A DNA stretch of 64,000 bases from Candidatus Zhuqueibacterota bacterium (GTDB taxonomy: Bacteria; Zhuqueibacterota; Zhuqueibacteria; Oceanimicrobiales; Oceanimicrobiaceae): positions 1 through 64,000 of the forward strand of contig JAJDAF010000026.1 of the NCBI GenBank assembly GCA_029261995.1, in the 5' to 3' direction. The notes beneath the pieces are model-generated. The model worked only from the letters and a program-made list of their open reading frames with translations. It had not been told where the DNA came from and did no database searches. The position numbers and the translations under genes are program-made. Position 1 is the stretch's first letter; each line of letters starts with the position of its first letter. Below are positions 9,108-17,329 of this stretch, piece after piece.

Positions 9108-9614
9108 CTAAGGGGCAGTGGGCCATTCCGGTTTGGGACGGCCCAGCCAAACCCATGCGATGTAATCTATAAGCGGTGGCTCTCCTCCGAGCTGTCGTAG
9201 CTGGGCCGTTATCTGGCCACGATGATGAGCGGTGTGGAAAGCAACCTGGGTCATGGTCTCCTGCAGCTTCGTATTTTCCGGAGCTTTGCCGAGTCTCTCC
9301 GCAACCTGCTTTGACCAGGGAATCTCAACGATGCTCTGCAAATCGGCTTCGGAAATGCCATCGACGAAAGACGGCAAATCCCGATAGTAAGCCAGCGCCC
9401 ACTTCAGAATAGCCGGCAGGTTTTCAAATTCTTTCGCTGGCTGGAAATCCGGAGATTGTTGCGTCCAGATTTTCAGAAAGGCCTGCTGCACCAGATGAAT
9501 GTGGTGCAAACGTTTGTGCAGAGTCACATCTGCCGCGGCTTCTTTCTGCGACAGCACGGCTCGCCAGGTCGTGGCGTCGGCCCATTCCATGTGCTGGTAG
9601 AGTTCCTGTAGCAT
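9108..9614 (-). CDS. DinB-family four-helix-bundle protein
   Basis: 168-aa protein of the DinB/YfiT-like superfamily, thought to be metal-dependent enzymes (some are thiol-S-transferases) and stress-induced. Metal-binding histidines typical of the family can be placed: HHIHLVQQAF near residue 38 and FHTAHHRGQITAQLRQLG near residue 130. The C-terminal WLGRPKPEWP is also common in the family. No signal peptide. Monocistronic as far as can be seen, about 80 bp before the TPR gene and in the same direction. Confidence 0.85.
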   Translation of the reverse strand: MLQELYQHMEWADATTWRAVLSQKEAAADVTLHKRLHHIHLVQQAFLKIWTQQSPDFQPAKEFENLPAILKWALAYYRDLPSFVDGISEADLQSIVEIPWSKQVAERLGKAPENTKLQETMTQVAFHTAHHRGQITAQLRQLGGEPPLIDYIAWVWLGRPKPEWPTAP

Positions 9615-9770
9615 ACTTCGATTCCAGTTTGGTTCGACTGCGTAGCAGCAAGATCAAGGCTAGTTCTGTAGGGTAGCCCTGCCGTGGAAGTATGTCATCA
9701 TAAAACGGTAAAGCGGAAACAAATGCAAGCGAAAAGGTGAGATGCCGCAGTCAGGCAGTCGCCGGCATCC

Positions 9771-11285
9771 TTATTCAGGTGGCAGCTTGTTGAAGATGGC
9801 GGCAACATCTACCCCGGATTGGCGCAAAGATTTCACTTCACGCCGGTAGATCATGCTCGCCACCAGCATGACCGCCAGCCAGACCGGGGTAGAGTGAAAA
9901 TACCAGGCGCTGACCTGCGCAGAAAGATCTTTCCAGATGTGCACCAGCAGAAAGCCGCCGAGCATGACAACACCAGACCATGACAAAACGAGCTGCAGCA
10001 TGCGTGAGGTCGCAACTCGAATGCCGCAGGCGATTTCCGGATTGCGCCGCGGCAGCATAATGACGGAAACACACATCAGAAGGAAGTTGACCAGCATCGA
10101 GGTGACGAGAATATCCACACCCAGGAAAAAATCTCCTGCCAGGTGGCTGCCCAGGATACCGACCGAGGCCATCACGCCGCTCAGAATGAGGGCAACATGC
10201 GGCGTGTGGTATTTCGCATGGATTTTGGCTACAGGGCGCGGGAAAATGCCATCTCCAGCCCAGGCAAACATCAATCGTGAGACCGCCAGCAGCATGGCCG
10301 GCAAATCGTTGATCAAAGCGACCGCGGCTCCTGCGACGATGGCCACGGTCCAGCCTGCGGGCAGAAGATAACCCAGCAGGCCTGGCGCGGTGATATCCCG
10401 AATTGCTGCCTGTTCCGCAATGTAAGACCACGGTACCGCATGATAGATGGCTGCTGTGAAAAGCAGGTAGAAGGCGCCCACGGTCGTGATCGAAATGGCA
10501 ATGGCAAGTGGCAGCGTCCGGCCTGGATTACGGGCCTCGCCACCCGCTTGTGCTATCGAATCAAAACCGATAAAGCTCGAAAAAAGCACTGCCGCGGCGG
10601 CCAGATAGGCGCCAAACCTGAAACTCACGCCAACGCCGTCTGGAATCGTTCGACCTTCGCGCTCCAGCAAAGCTGCCGCGAAATCCGCTTGATCGAAAGC
10701 GAAACCGGCGACAATCACAACCGCACCAAGTGCGAACATAAGAAACATCAGCGGCACCAGAGTTCTCTCATACAAACGCAGACCGCGCAAATTGATGGCA
10801 ACGAACGTCCACAAAAAAGCGAGCGCCAAAACCAGTCGCCATGGCCCGGAATCCAACGCGGCGCCGACAATCTGCCAGTCAAGCGCTAGGGCAACATCTC
10901 GCAGGAACGGAATCAAAACGTAAGACACCACGCCGATGGCAATGGAGAGGCCAAACCATTGTGAAAAACTGGCCACAAACCCGAGGTAAGGGCTGATGGC
11001 GCGGCTGGCGTAGACGTAGCTGCCGCCGGCACGTGGCATCGCCGAGGCCAGAATAGCATAAGCCAGCGCTGCGAACACAGCCGGAATAGCTGCAAACAAG
11101 TACGCCGGCAACACAAACGGCCCGATGCCCGGCACACTGCGCTGAATCATGAACGGAATCACGTTGATGGCCGCGCCCAACATGGAGCAGATGCCAGTCG
11201 CGGCCAGCCCGAGCAACCCCATGTCACGCGCCAGGCCTGTGCGTGGCGTGGATTTGTCTGCAGCAGATTGAGTAGAATTGGCCAT
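9771..11285 (-). CDS. APC-superfamily amino acid permease
   Basis: Integral membrane transporter of 504 aa with about 12 hydrophobic helices. The N-terminal GLLGLAATGICSMLGAAINVIPF (unwound TM1 glycine region), the PRAGGSYVYASRAISPYLGF motif after TM2-3 and the FIGFDSIAQAGGEARNPGRTLPLAI motif in TM6-7 are characteristic of the amino acid-polyamine-organocation family. The substrate cannot be predicted. A Rho-independent terminator (11421-11446) separates it from the gene upstream on the same strand, so it has its own promoter in 11286-11420. Confidence 0.92.
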   Translation of the reverse strand: MANSTQSAADKSTPRTGLARDMGLLGLAATGICSMLGAAINVIPFMIQRSVPGIGPFVLPAYLFAAIPAVFAALAYAILASAMPRAGGSYVYASRAISPYLGFVASFSQWFGLSIAIGVVSYVLIPFLRDVALALDWQIVGAALDSGPWRLVLALAFLWTFVAINLRGLRLYERTLVPLMFLMFALGAVVIVAGFAFDQADFAAALLEREGRTIPDGVGVSFRFGAYLAAAAVLFSSFIGFDSIAQAGGEARNPGRTLPLAIAISITTVGAFYLLFTAAIYHAVPWSYIAEQAAIRDITAPGLLGYLLPAGWTVAIVAGAAVALINDLPAMLLAVSRLMFAWAGDGIFPRPVAKIHAKYHTPHVALILSGVMASVGILGSHLAGDFFLGVDILVTSMLVNFLLMCVSVIMLPRRNPEIACGIRVATSRMLQLVLSWSGVVMLGGFLLVHIWKDLSAQVSAWYFHSTPVWLAVMLVASMIYRREVKSLRQSGVDVAAIFNKLPPE

Positions 11286-11420
11286 CAGTAGTTACCGGGT
11301 TTGGTTTCTATTCGGGTGGGTTGCAGACAGGAAACGGGAAATCTCGAAGAAATGCAAGGGAAAAAGATACGGAAGATTGAAAAACAACTGAATCTGAACC
11401 CGTTGCGGAAAAGCCAAAAT

Positions 11421-11446
11421 GAAAAAGGGCGCCGCGAGGGCGCCCC
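11421..11446 (-). terminator. Rho-independent terminator
   Basis: Read on the minus strand: GGGCGCC stem, 5-nt loop, GGCGCCC stem, followed immediately by TTTTT. It sits about 50 bp after the stop of the minus-strand gene ending at 11494 and before the permease. Confidence 0.85.
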
Positions 11447-11493
11447 ACCTTAACGAGATTCACATCCTTGTGGCACGGCCTACTTTAATCGTT

Positions 11494-12039
11494 TCAACGC
11501 GGCGGGGCCAGACACACGCCCTGACCGCTGACCAGGACGGTCACGCCGTTGCCGCCGCCGACTCCACTACCGTATTTTCCCCCAAGCGCTTCAAGATCGA
11601 CGGTTGGGTCAGCACCGAGCATTGGCGACATGCCACTCACCGTGTCCGTTGTCGCTTGTGTTAAAAAACCAATTGAAGTTCGCAACTCACTCAGACTGGC
11701 CAGAGAAGACATCATGATAGTCTCCGCGGTTTCCTTAGTGTGAGCGAGTTTGGTCGCCCGGCCGCCTGAACTGGACTGTGCGGACTGAGAACTGAGAACG
11801 TCCGCCGGATTGACTGTGGACGAAAGCGCATGTTCTGCCACCAACTCGAATTCTATGGTTGCTTCCTGGTCCGGCGGATTGACGTAAACGGTGGCCACCC
11901 AAAAAGATGCGATTGCCGTGCCTACCGCCAGATGGAGAAACACCGAAATGGCAATGGCGTTGCTGCGCTTCGAAATCTGCTGCCTGACGCCATGCCCTGC
12001 TGCCCGAAAAGCCGCCATTGCTGTCTTTTTGCCGGTCAT
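11494..12039 (-). CDS. TonB-like N-terminal membrane protein, glycine-rich tail
   Basis: 181-aa protein of unknown function. After about 30 cytoplasmic basic residues comes one transmembrane helix (SVFLHLAVGTAIASFWVATVYV), whose SVFLHL start is typical of TonB/energy-transducer N-termini. A periplasmic acidic/serine-rich linker follows. The tail GGKYGSGVGGGNGVTVLVSGQG ends with a short Cys-containing terminus. There is no TonB C-terminal domain, so it is either truncated or another periplasm-spanning adaptor. The start is supported by GGAGAAG. It is divergent from the ECF sigma gene (173-bp gap), which suggests it may be part of that regulon. Confidence 0.6.
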   Translation of the reverse strand: MTGKKTAMAAFRAAGHGVRQQISKRSNAIAISVFLHLAVGTAIASFWVATVYVNPPDQEATIEFELVAEHALSSTVNPADVLSSQSAQSSSGGRATKLAHTKETAETIMMSSLASLSELRTSIGFLTQATTDTVSGMSPMLGADPTVDLEALGGKYGSGVGGGNGVTVLVSGQGVCLAPPR

Positions 12040-12211
12040 AAACTTCTCCTTTTACTTCAGAAATCCCTTGGAAACCGAATGCCTTTATGTTAACAGCAAA
12101 GACCCATCGAAAAATTCCTCCGGCGCGGTCACAAAGGCTGCGCGTGGAAAATTCTTGAAGTGGCGCTTTTTTCTTCTTAACTTCCAACTCTCAGAAAACG
12201 AGATAAAGAAG

Positions 12212-12796
12212 ATGAACACAAAGACCTTCGAAACCGAAAATCAACTTATTCGTGCGGCGCAAGCCGGTGATCAGCAGGCTCTGCGCGAACTCGTGGAGCA
12301 ATACTCGGACACCGTTTATAAATTTGCCTTCAAGGTCTGTCGCAGCGAGGACGATGCCGAAGACACGTTGCAGGACGCCTTCCTCAACATCCTGAAGGCG
12401 CTGAAAACCTTTAATCACCGGTCAAACTTCTCCACCTGGGTTTATCGAATTGTCTCCAACTCCTGCCTGATGAAGTGGCGCAAGGAGAAGCGCGAGCGAT
12501 GGGAATCTTTCGAACGACTCGACAATCCGGAGGAACGCATTCAGGACAGTTACACCCATTGGCCCGATTCGCCAGCGGAGGCATTGTTGAGCAATGAGTT
12601 GCAGGAAAAAATGGACGAAGCGATTCTCGACCTGCCTCCCATCTACCGGCTGGCTTTTGTCATGAAAGATCTTGAAGGTCTGAAGATGGAGCAGGTCGCT
12701 CAGGCGCTCGAGATCTCCCTGCCGGCAGCAAAGGCCCGCCTTCGCCGGGCTCGCCTTTTCTTGCGCGACCGGCTTGAACCCTACGTCCAAAGTTGA
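12212..12796 (+). CDS. ECF-type RNA polymerase sigma factor
   Basis: Extracytoplasmic-function sigma factor of 194 aa. Region 2: YKFAFKVCRSEDDAEDTLQDAFLNILKALKTF followed by FSTWVYRIVSNSCLMKWRKEKR (regions 2.2-2.4, -10 recognition). Region 4: LPPIYRLAFVMKDLEGLKMEQVAQALEISLPAAKARLRRARLFLRDRL (sigma4.2 helix-turn-helix, -35 recognition). The open frame extends upstream to 11891, but only from the ATG at 12212 is the family covered; upstream residues look untranslated. Immediately followed, with one base between stop and start, by a short anti-sigma-like gene. Confidence 0.93.
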   Translation: MNTKTFETENQLIRAAQAGDQQALRELVEQYSDTVYKFAFKVCRSEDDAEDTLQDAFLNILKALKTFNHRSNFSTWVYRIVSNSCLMKWRKEKRERWESFERLDNPEERIQDSYTHWPDSPAEALLSNELQEKMDEAILDLPPIYRLAFVMKDLEGLKMEQVAQALEISLPAAKARLRRARLFLRDRLEPYVQS

Positions 12797-12797
12797 C

Positions 12798-13022
12798 ATG
12801 GCTGACGAACTAAAGGAGAGAATCCTTAACATCTGTTCGGAGCTTGGTGAGGATATCGATTCAGCAGACTGCAAAAAATTGCGCCAGCACGTAGCGTCAT
12901 GTCAAGACTCAAGTGCATTCGTGGACTCTGTTAAGAAGACCATCTCGCTGTACAAAGCTTACGGCCCAAACATAGATCACGACACAAGCTCCAGGCTGCT
13001 CGGCAAACTTGGGCTTGATTAG
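12798..13022 (+). CDS. small anti-sigma-like protein (partial zf-HC2 motif)
   Basis: 74-aa soluble protein encoded directly after the ECF sigma stop codon (TGA-C-ATG), so probably translationally coupled. The CKKLRQHVASCQDSSAFVDS segment matches the zinc-binding C-x6-HxxxC core of zf-HC2 anti-sigma factors, but the last Cys of the usual HxxxCxxC is replaced (CQDS). No transmembrane segment is present, unlike many ECF anti-sigmas, so it would act in the cytoplasm. An in-frame ATG at 12774 inside the sigma gene is an alternative start. Role inferred from position and motif. Confidence 0.7.
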   Translation: MADELKERILNICSELGEDIDSADCKKLRQHVASCQDSSAFVDSVKKTISLYKAYGPNIDHDTSSRLLGKLGLD

Positions 13023-13460
13023 CGGCCCGCTCTGCGTGCGGCGCATGATTGCCTCAACTCCCGCAGTCGTGCCCGGCACAGCCGGCAACTCGGTATTTTG
13101 ACCGACGGCCACTCCGGCGAAGACCTGTTATCCCTCACACCCCAACGCTTGTCATTGTGCTGGCATCGACTGACAGTCCAGTCGATCGCAAAAAAAATTG
13201 TCAGCACGGTAACCTTCCTTAAGTTTTAGAAACATGCCTAATCTCTTGAGACAAACTTGCCGTTAGAGAAGGTAGATAGATTTACCGCACTCTGAGATGG
13301 CCTCGGGGTTTCCCCGGACATCCTGCAGGTCAGACATCAAGCAAGGAAGCTGCCGCGGCCCACCAAGACTGTTCCGCTCGCTGTTTTCCTCCGACATACA
13401 AGTAGTTGCCCTTGATGAACGCTGATTTTACCCACCACCAACACTTTAGGTGATGAACCC
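13023..13460. other. intergenic region with nested inverted repeat
   Basis: No supported gene. An 8-bp palindrome ATCGACTG-acagtc-CAGTCGAT (13165-13186) lies inside a second inverted pair GTGCTG (13157-13162) / CAGCAC (13202-13207), with an A8 tract between. It may be an operator or cruciform. It does not look like an intrinsic terminator for either strand. Confidence 0.4.
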
Positions 13461-14408
13461 ATGAGAAGGCTCAGAATCCGCAGAATCCACAAAGGATTCT
13501 TCTTAACCGTTCTGTTCGAGAGGCACGGCAAGTGGTTGGTTTGGGAGTTGCGGCGGTTCTTCGCGCCACTCGCTGCTCTTGCCGGCATCATGGCGGTGCT
13601 GCTCTACATTGCCTCAAGCGGCTACACCTGGAGTGGCTGGCGACTGACGACCGGCTATCCCAACCGGGTTTTTTGCGAATTCATTTACAGCGGCACCATT
13701 CGTCAGCCATGCAACACATGGTCATCCCTGGCATTTGTGCCGGTCGGATTATGGGCAATCCGGCGGGCCTTTCTCGACAACGTGCGCTCACTGCAGCTTT
13801 CGCCATTGCGCCAATACAAACGCTACGGCGTGCTGTTTGGCGGCGCGCTGGTTTTCATGGGTCTCGGCTCCTGGCTGTTCCACGCCAGCCTGACTTACGT
13901 GGGGCATTTCCTGGACGTCACGGGCATGTTTCTGGTCGGCGGTTTTCTTTTCACCTATGGCTTTTCGCGCAGATTTCGGACGAGTGCGACGGCGTTCATC
14001 GTTGTCTACGCTCTGATTGTCATCCCATTGATTCTGTTTCAGTGGTTCCGGCCGGAAGTCAGTCGCATCGCGTTCGCCGGCCTGATTCTGGCCGCACTGA
14101 CAGCAGAGATTGTCCTGCATCATTCATGGCGCAACTGGCTGTTTGTGGGAGGAATGGTCAGCCTTGCCTTCGGGTTCGGCATTTGGCTGCTCGATGTGCG
14201 CGGCCTACTCTGTTCGCCCCAAAGTTGGTTCCAGGGGCATTCGCTCTGGCACATTCTGACCGCGGTATCGACACAATTCTCCTATTTATACTACCTCTCT
14301 GAAGCACCCGCCGTCAATTGGAGAATCAGCTATCGTCCCGGTATCTGCGGCATTCTGAACCAGTCCAGACACATGCTTCGGCCGGGACAGCAAAACGTAT
14401 CCCCGTAA
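13461..14408 (+). CDS. ceramidase-like membrane protein (CREST superfamily)
   Basis: Seven-helix membrane protein of 315 aa resembling the alkaline ceramidase family, zinc-dependent membrane hydrolases. Family-like motifs: FCEFIYSGTIRQPCNTWSS near the start (acidic residue and PxNT/S), GLGSWLFHASLTYVGHFLDVTGM (S..FHA and D, conserved metal/catalytic residues) and GHSLWHILTA near the C-terminus (two His ligands). The first 30 residues are basic and cytoplasmic. ATG 13461 follows AGGTGA. Substrate (ceramide or another amide lipid) is not known. No neighbour gives a clue. Confidence 0.75.
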   Translation: MRRLRIRRIHKGFFLTVLFERHGKWLVWELRRFFAPLAALAGIMAVLLYIASSGYTWSGWRLTTGYPNRVFCEFIYSGTIRQPCNTWSSLAFVPVGLWAIRRAFLDNVRSLQLSPLRQYKRYGVLFGGALVFMGLGSWLFHASLTYVGHFLDVTGMFLVGGFLFTYGFSRRFRTSATAFIVVYALIVIPLILFQWFRPEVSRIAFAGLILAALTAEIVLHHSWRNWLFVGGMVSLAFGFGIWLLDVRGLLCSPQSWFQGHSLWHILTAVSTQFSYLYYLSEAPAVNWRISYRPGICGILNQSRHMLRPGQQNVSP

Positions 14409-14465
14409 GGCGACCGGATTATGACCGGGAGGCCGCTGTTGAAACTCAGTGTCCGCATTTTCTGC

Positions 14466-14495
14466 TTGACTTAAGCCTCGCAACTTGACTATCTT
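14466..14495 (+). promoter_or_regulatory. promoter of the radical SAM gene
   Basis: TTGACT at 14466-14471, 18-nt spacer, TATCTT at 14490-14495, giving a start near 14502 and a leader of about 44 nt to the ATG at 14546. Confidence 0.5.
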
Positions 14496-14545
14496 CATTT
14501 TTCTTTTTTTGGATTTCATAAATTGATTTGCCAGGAGCAGCGACC

Positions 14546-15613
14546 ATGAAACGGGCCGTCAGTTTCGCCACAACCGCAGCCAAGAATGCGGTCCTCAAGA
14601 ATGTCAGCGTCAAGTCTCCGATGCTGTTGACCAAGCCGATATCGGTTTCCATCGTCCCAACCCTGCGATGCAACGTTGAGTGCATCATGTGTGATTGTTG
14701 GAAGGAAAAGAATGACTACATCACTGACCAGCACATTCTGGACTTTCTGGATGACATGGCCGACTGGGTCGGTCCCAATTTCTTTGTTCAGATTGCTGGC
14801 GGCGAGCCTCTGGTTTTCAAAGGCATCTATGATATTTTCAAGCGCTGTGCGGACCGGAAGATCATCTGCAAAATCAGCAGCAACGGCTACGGCCTCAATC
14901 CGCAGGTCTGCAATAAAATCATCGATTCCGGTCTGCAGTATTTAACGGTGTCGCTGGATTCGCATTTGCCGGAGGTGCACGACCGCTATCGGGGCATCCC
15001 GGGCACCTTCGAAAAGGCTGTCGAAGGCTTGCGCTATCTGCGCGAGCACGGAAATCTGACGTTGGGGATCTCAAGCATCATCATGAAGGAAAACATCGGC
15101 TACGTCAAGGAGATGGCGGAATACTTCCTGAGCATCGACATCGACCGGATTCTGTTTCAGCCGATTCGCGACTACTACAATCCCATAGAAAAATGGATGG
15201 AATACGAACACTGGATCCACGACCTCGACGCACTGAACCGAGGCATGGATCAGCTCATCGAGTTGAAGTCCAAACATCCCAGGCTGCTCAACACGGTCGA
15301 AGATTTCGAATTGATGCGCGGCTACTTTGCCGACCCGAATTACATCCGCAACGCCAGAGATTGCCACATCGGATATGAGCAGTTGTATGTCGATGATAAG
15401 GGCGACATTACAATGTGCAACGAATATGATATCATCGGAAACATCAAAGATCGCAACATCAAAGAGGTCTGGCACGCCCAAAAAACACGAGAGCTGCGCG
15501 ACCAGATGGTCAAATGCAATTTGCCCTGCACCAGCAATTGCAAGAAGGAATTATCCATGAAGGACAAAATTCGGAAATTCCAGGTGCTCTACAAATCTGG
15601 TTTGTTTAACTGA
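14546..15613 (+). CDS. radical SAM/SPASM domain protein
   Basis: 355-aa radical S-adenosylmethionine enzyme. LRCNVECIMCDCW carries the CxxxCxxC that binds the catalytic 4Fe-4S cluster. AGGEPL is the SAM-contacting GGEP motif and TVSLDSHLPEVHDRYRG the typical mid-barrel segment. The C-terminal part (CHIGYEQLYVDDKGDITMC, CNLPCTSNCKKEL) is a SPASM-like region with Cys residues for auxiliary clusters. ATG 14546 was chosen over the TTG at 14528 because AGGAG lies 8 nt upstream. No small peptide gene, quinoprotein or sulfatase is adjacent, so the substrate is open. It may be one of the many radical SAM enzymes modifying peptides or lipids/cofactors. Confidence 0.9.
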   Translation: MKRAVSFATTAAKNAVLKNVSVKSPMLLTKPISVSIVPTLRCNVECIMCDCWKEKNDYITDQHILDFLDDMADWVGPNFFVQIAGGEPLVFKGIYDIFKRCADRKIICKISSNGYGLNPQVCNKIIDSGLQYLTVSLDSHLPEVHDRYRGIPGTFEKAVEGLRYLREHGNLTLGISSIIMKENIGYVKEMAEYFLSIDIDRILFQPIRDYYNPIEKWMEYEHWIHDLDALNRGMDQLIELKSKHPRLLNTVEDFELMRGYFADPNYIRNARDCHIGYEQLYVDDKGDITMCNEYDIIGNIKDRNIKEVWHAQKTRELRDQMVKCNLPCTSNCKKELSMKDKIRKFQVLYKSGLFN

Positions 15614-15756
15614 TCCCGTGCCGCGGCTGACGTGCCCGACGCCGGCATCGTCTCTCTTCTCCCACCTGGCTCCCCCACAGCCCGGAAAAGCCAGCAGCCG
15701 TGAATTGCTTGCTCAGAATTCACCTGTTACGCGCCCACAATCCTGACCCCGCAATA

Positions 15757-15909
15757 ATGATGCAGCTCATCGAGAAAAATCTACATTCTATGCTTGCATC
15801 CATCATCGCAAGTTCTTACAATGGCGGCGTAAGACAAACCCAGGCAACACGCACAGCACATCCATGTTGTTGCGCCTGCGATAAGTTTCCGTCCTGTGGA
15901 GATAACTGA
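15757..15909 (+). CDS. possible Cys-rich leader peptide before cydA
   Basis: 50-codon frame whose TGA overlaps the cydA ATG (TGATG, 15907-15911), as in translational coupling. The end is cysteine rich (HPCCCACDKFPSC). No Shine-Dalgarno precedes its tandem ATGs, and no homologue is known to me, so it may be fortuitous. The rest of 15614-15756 holds nothing recognised. Confidence 0.25.
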   Translation: MMQLIEKNLHSMLASIIASSYNGGVRQTQATRTAHPCCCACDKFPSCGDN

Positions 15910-17270
15910 TGGAAGACGCATTTCTGATGCATCGGCTGCAATTTGCATTCACCATAATGTACCACTACCTCTTTCCGCAACTGACCATGGGCCTGGCCTT
16001 GCTCATTGTTGTGATGAAAAGCCTGGCGCTGTGGCGCAATGATGAAAACTACAACCGGGGCGCCCGATTCTGGGCAAAGATTTTTGCCATTAACTTCGCG
16101 ATGGGCGTGGTGACCGGCATCCCCATGGAATTCCAGTTTGGCACCAACTGGGCACGGTTTTCGACCTTCGCCGGCGGGGTCATCGGACAGACTCTGGCCA
16201 TGGAAGGAGTTTTCGCATTTTTTCTGGAGTCCAGCTTTCTCGGACTGTTTTTGTTTGGCGAAAAACGACTCGGGCCGAAACTGCATCTGGCGGCCGCATT
16301 TATGGTGTTCCTCGGCTCCTGGTTATCCGGCTACTTCATTATTGCTACCAACGCCTGGATGCAGCATCCGGTCGCCTACGAGTTCGCTGCTGACGGCTCG
16401 GTGCACCTCAACGACTACTGGGGCCTGCTGCTGAATCCCTGGGCGGGCTGGCAATACGCACACAACATGCTGGGCTCAGTGGTAACCGGATCGTTTGTGG
16501 TGACTGCGGTGGGCGCATTTTACGTGCTCGCCAGGCGGGATGTCGAGTACGGCAAGCTTTTTCTCAGAGTCGGCGTGACGGCCGGGTTAGTCGGTTCCGT
16601 CCTGGTGGCATTCCCAACCGGCGACATGCAGGGCAAGAACGTCGCTTTTCATCAGCCGGTGACGCTGGCTGCAATGGAGGGCTTGTTTGAGACCCGAAAT
16701 GGCGCGGAGCTGATTCTAATCGGCCAGCCAGACATGAAGAATCTTAAAATCGACAACCCGTTACATGTGCCGAAACTGCTGAGTTTCCTCACTTACAACC
16801 GCTGGCAGGCCGAGGTAAAAGGCCTGGATGCATTTCCGAGGGAGGACTGGCCGGACAACATTCCACTGCTCTACTACAGCTACCACATGATGGTCGGGCT
16901 GGGTACTCTGTTCATCGCCCTGATGGCGGCCGCGGCATTCCTACTGTGGAAACGGAAGCTGCACACTGCTCGTTGGCTGCTGTGGATCTTGATGTTGAGT
17001 TTTCCGTTTCCTTATATCGCCAACACGACGGGCTGGATGACAGCGGAACTCGGCAGGCAGCCGTGGCTGGTTTACGGGTTGTTGCGAACGGTAGAAGGCA
17101 CTTCCCCAACCGTGTCCGCCGGCAACAGCTTGTTCACGCTGCTCGGTTTTATGGGGATGTACATGCTGCTCGGGCTTCTGTTCCTGTTGCTCGTTTTCCG
17201 CGAGGTGATGCATGGTCCGGAGCCCCACGACACTGGCCAACTGGCTTCGCCGGCGGTGCAGCAGGGCTGA
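15909..17270 (+). CDS. cydA: cytochrome bd ubiquinol oxidase subunit I
   Basis: Quinol-oxidising haem subunit of the bd-type terminal oxidase (inner membrane). The start RLQFAFTIMYHYLFPQLTMG contains the axial His of the haem b595/d region. The ESSFLGLFLFG segment holds the conserved Glu residues of the proton path. WAGWQYAHNMLGSVVTGSF carries the second His, and the C-terminal GWMTAELGRQPW motif is invariant in CydA. At 453 aa it has the short Q-loop type. GGAG lies 7 nt upstream of the ATG. cydB follows 59 bp later. High-affinity oxygen respiration and tolerance to low or stressful oxygen is the known role. Confidence 0.97.
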   Translation: MEDAFLMHRLQFAFTIMYHYLFPQLTMGLALLIVVMKSLALWRNDENYNRGARFWAKIFAINFAMGVVTGIPMEFQFGTNWARFSTFAGGVIGQTLAMEGVFAFFLESSFLGLFLFGEKRLGPKLHLAAAFMVFLGSWLSGYFIIATNAWMQHPVAYEFAADGSVHLNDYWGLLLNPWAGWQYAHNMLGSVVTGSFVVTAVGAFYVLARRDVEYGKLFLRVGVTAGLVGSVLVAFPTGDMQGKNVAFHQPVTLAAMEGLFETRNGAELILIGQPDMKNLKIDNPLHVPKLLSFLTYNRWQAEVKGLDAFPREDWPDNIPLLYYSYHMMVGLGTLFIALMAAAAFLLWKRKLHTARWLLWILMLSFPFPYIANTTGWMTAELGRQPWLVYGLLRTVEGTSPTVSAGNSLFTLLGFMGMYMLLGLLFLLLVFREVMHGPEPHDTGQLASPAVQQG

Positions 17271-17329
17271 CGGGTTCGACAAGAGGAGCATCCCGGCATA
17301 CTGACGAAGAATTGATCAAAGGGAAACCT

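Noticed and set aside
11891-12211. Long N-terminal extension of the ECF sigma frame
   Set aside because: Extends outside the sigma2 domain and over the divergent promoter region; ATG 12212 covers the family.
13165-13207. Palindrome with A8 tract considered as a terminator
   Set aside because: The A tract is on the wrong side for a plus-strand terminator and precedes the stem on the minus strand.
16946-17329. N-terminal extension of the cydB frame inside cydA
   Set aside because: Out-of-frame shadow of cydA; CydB starts exactly at the ATG 17330.
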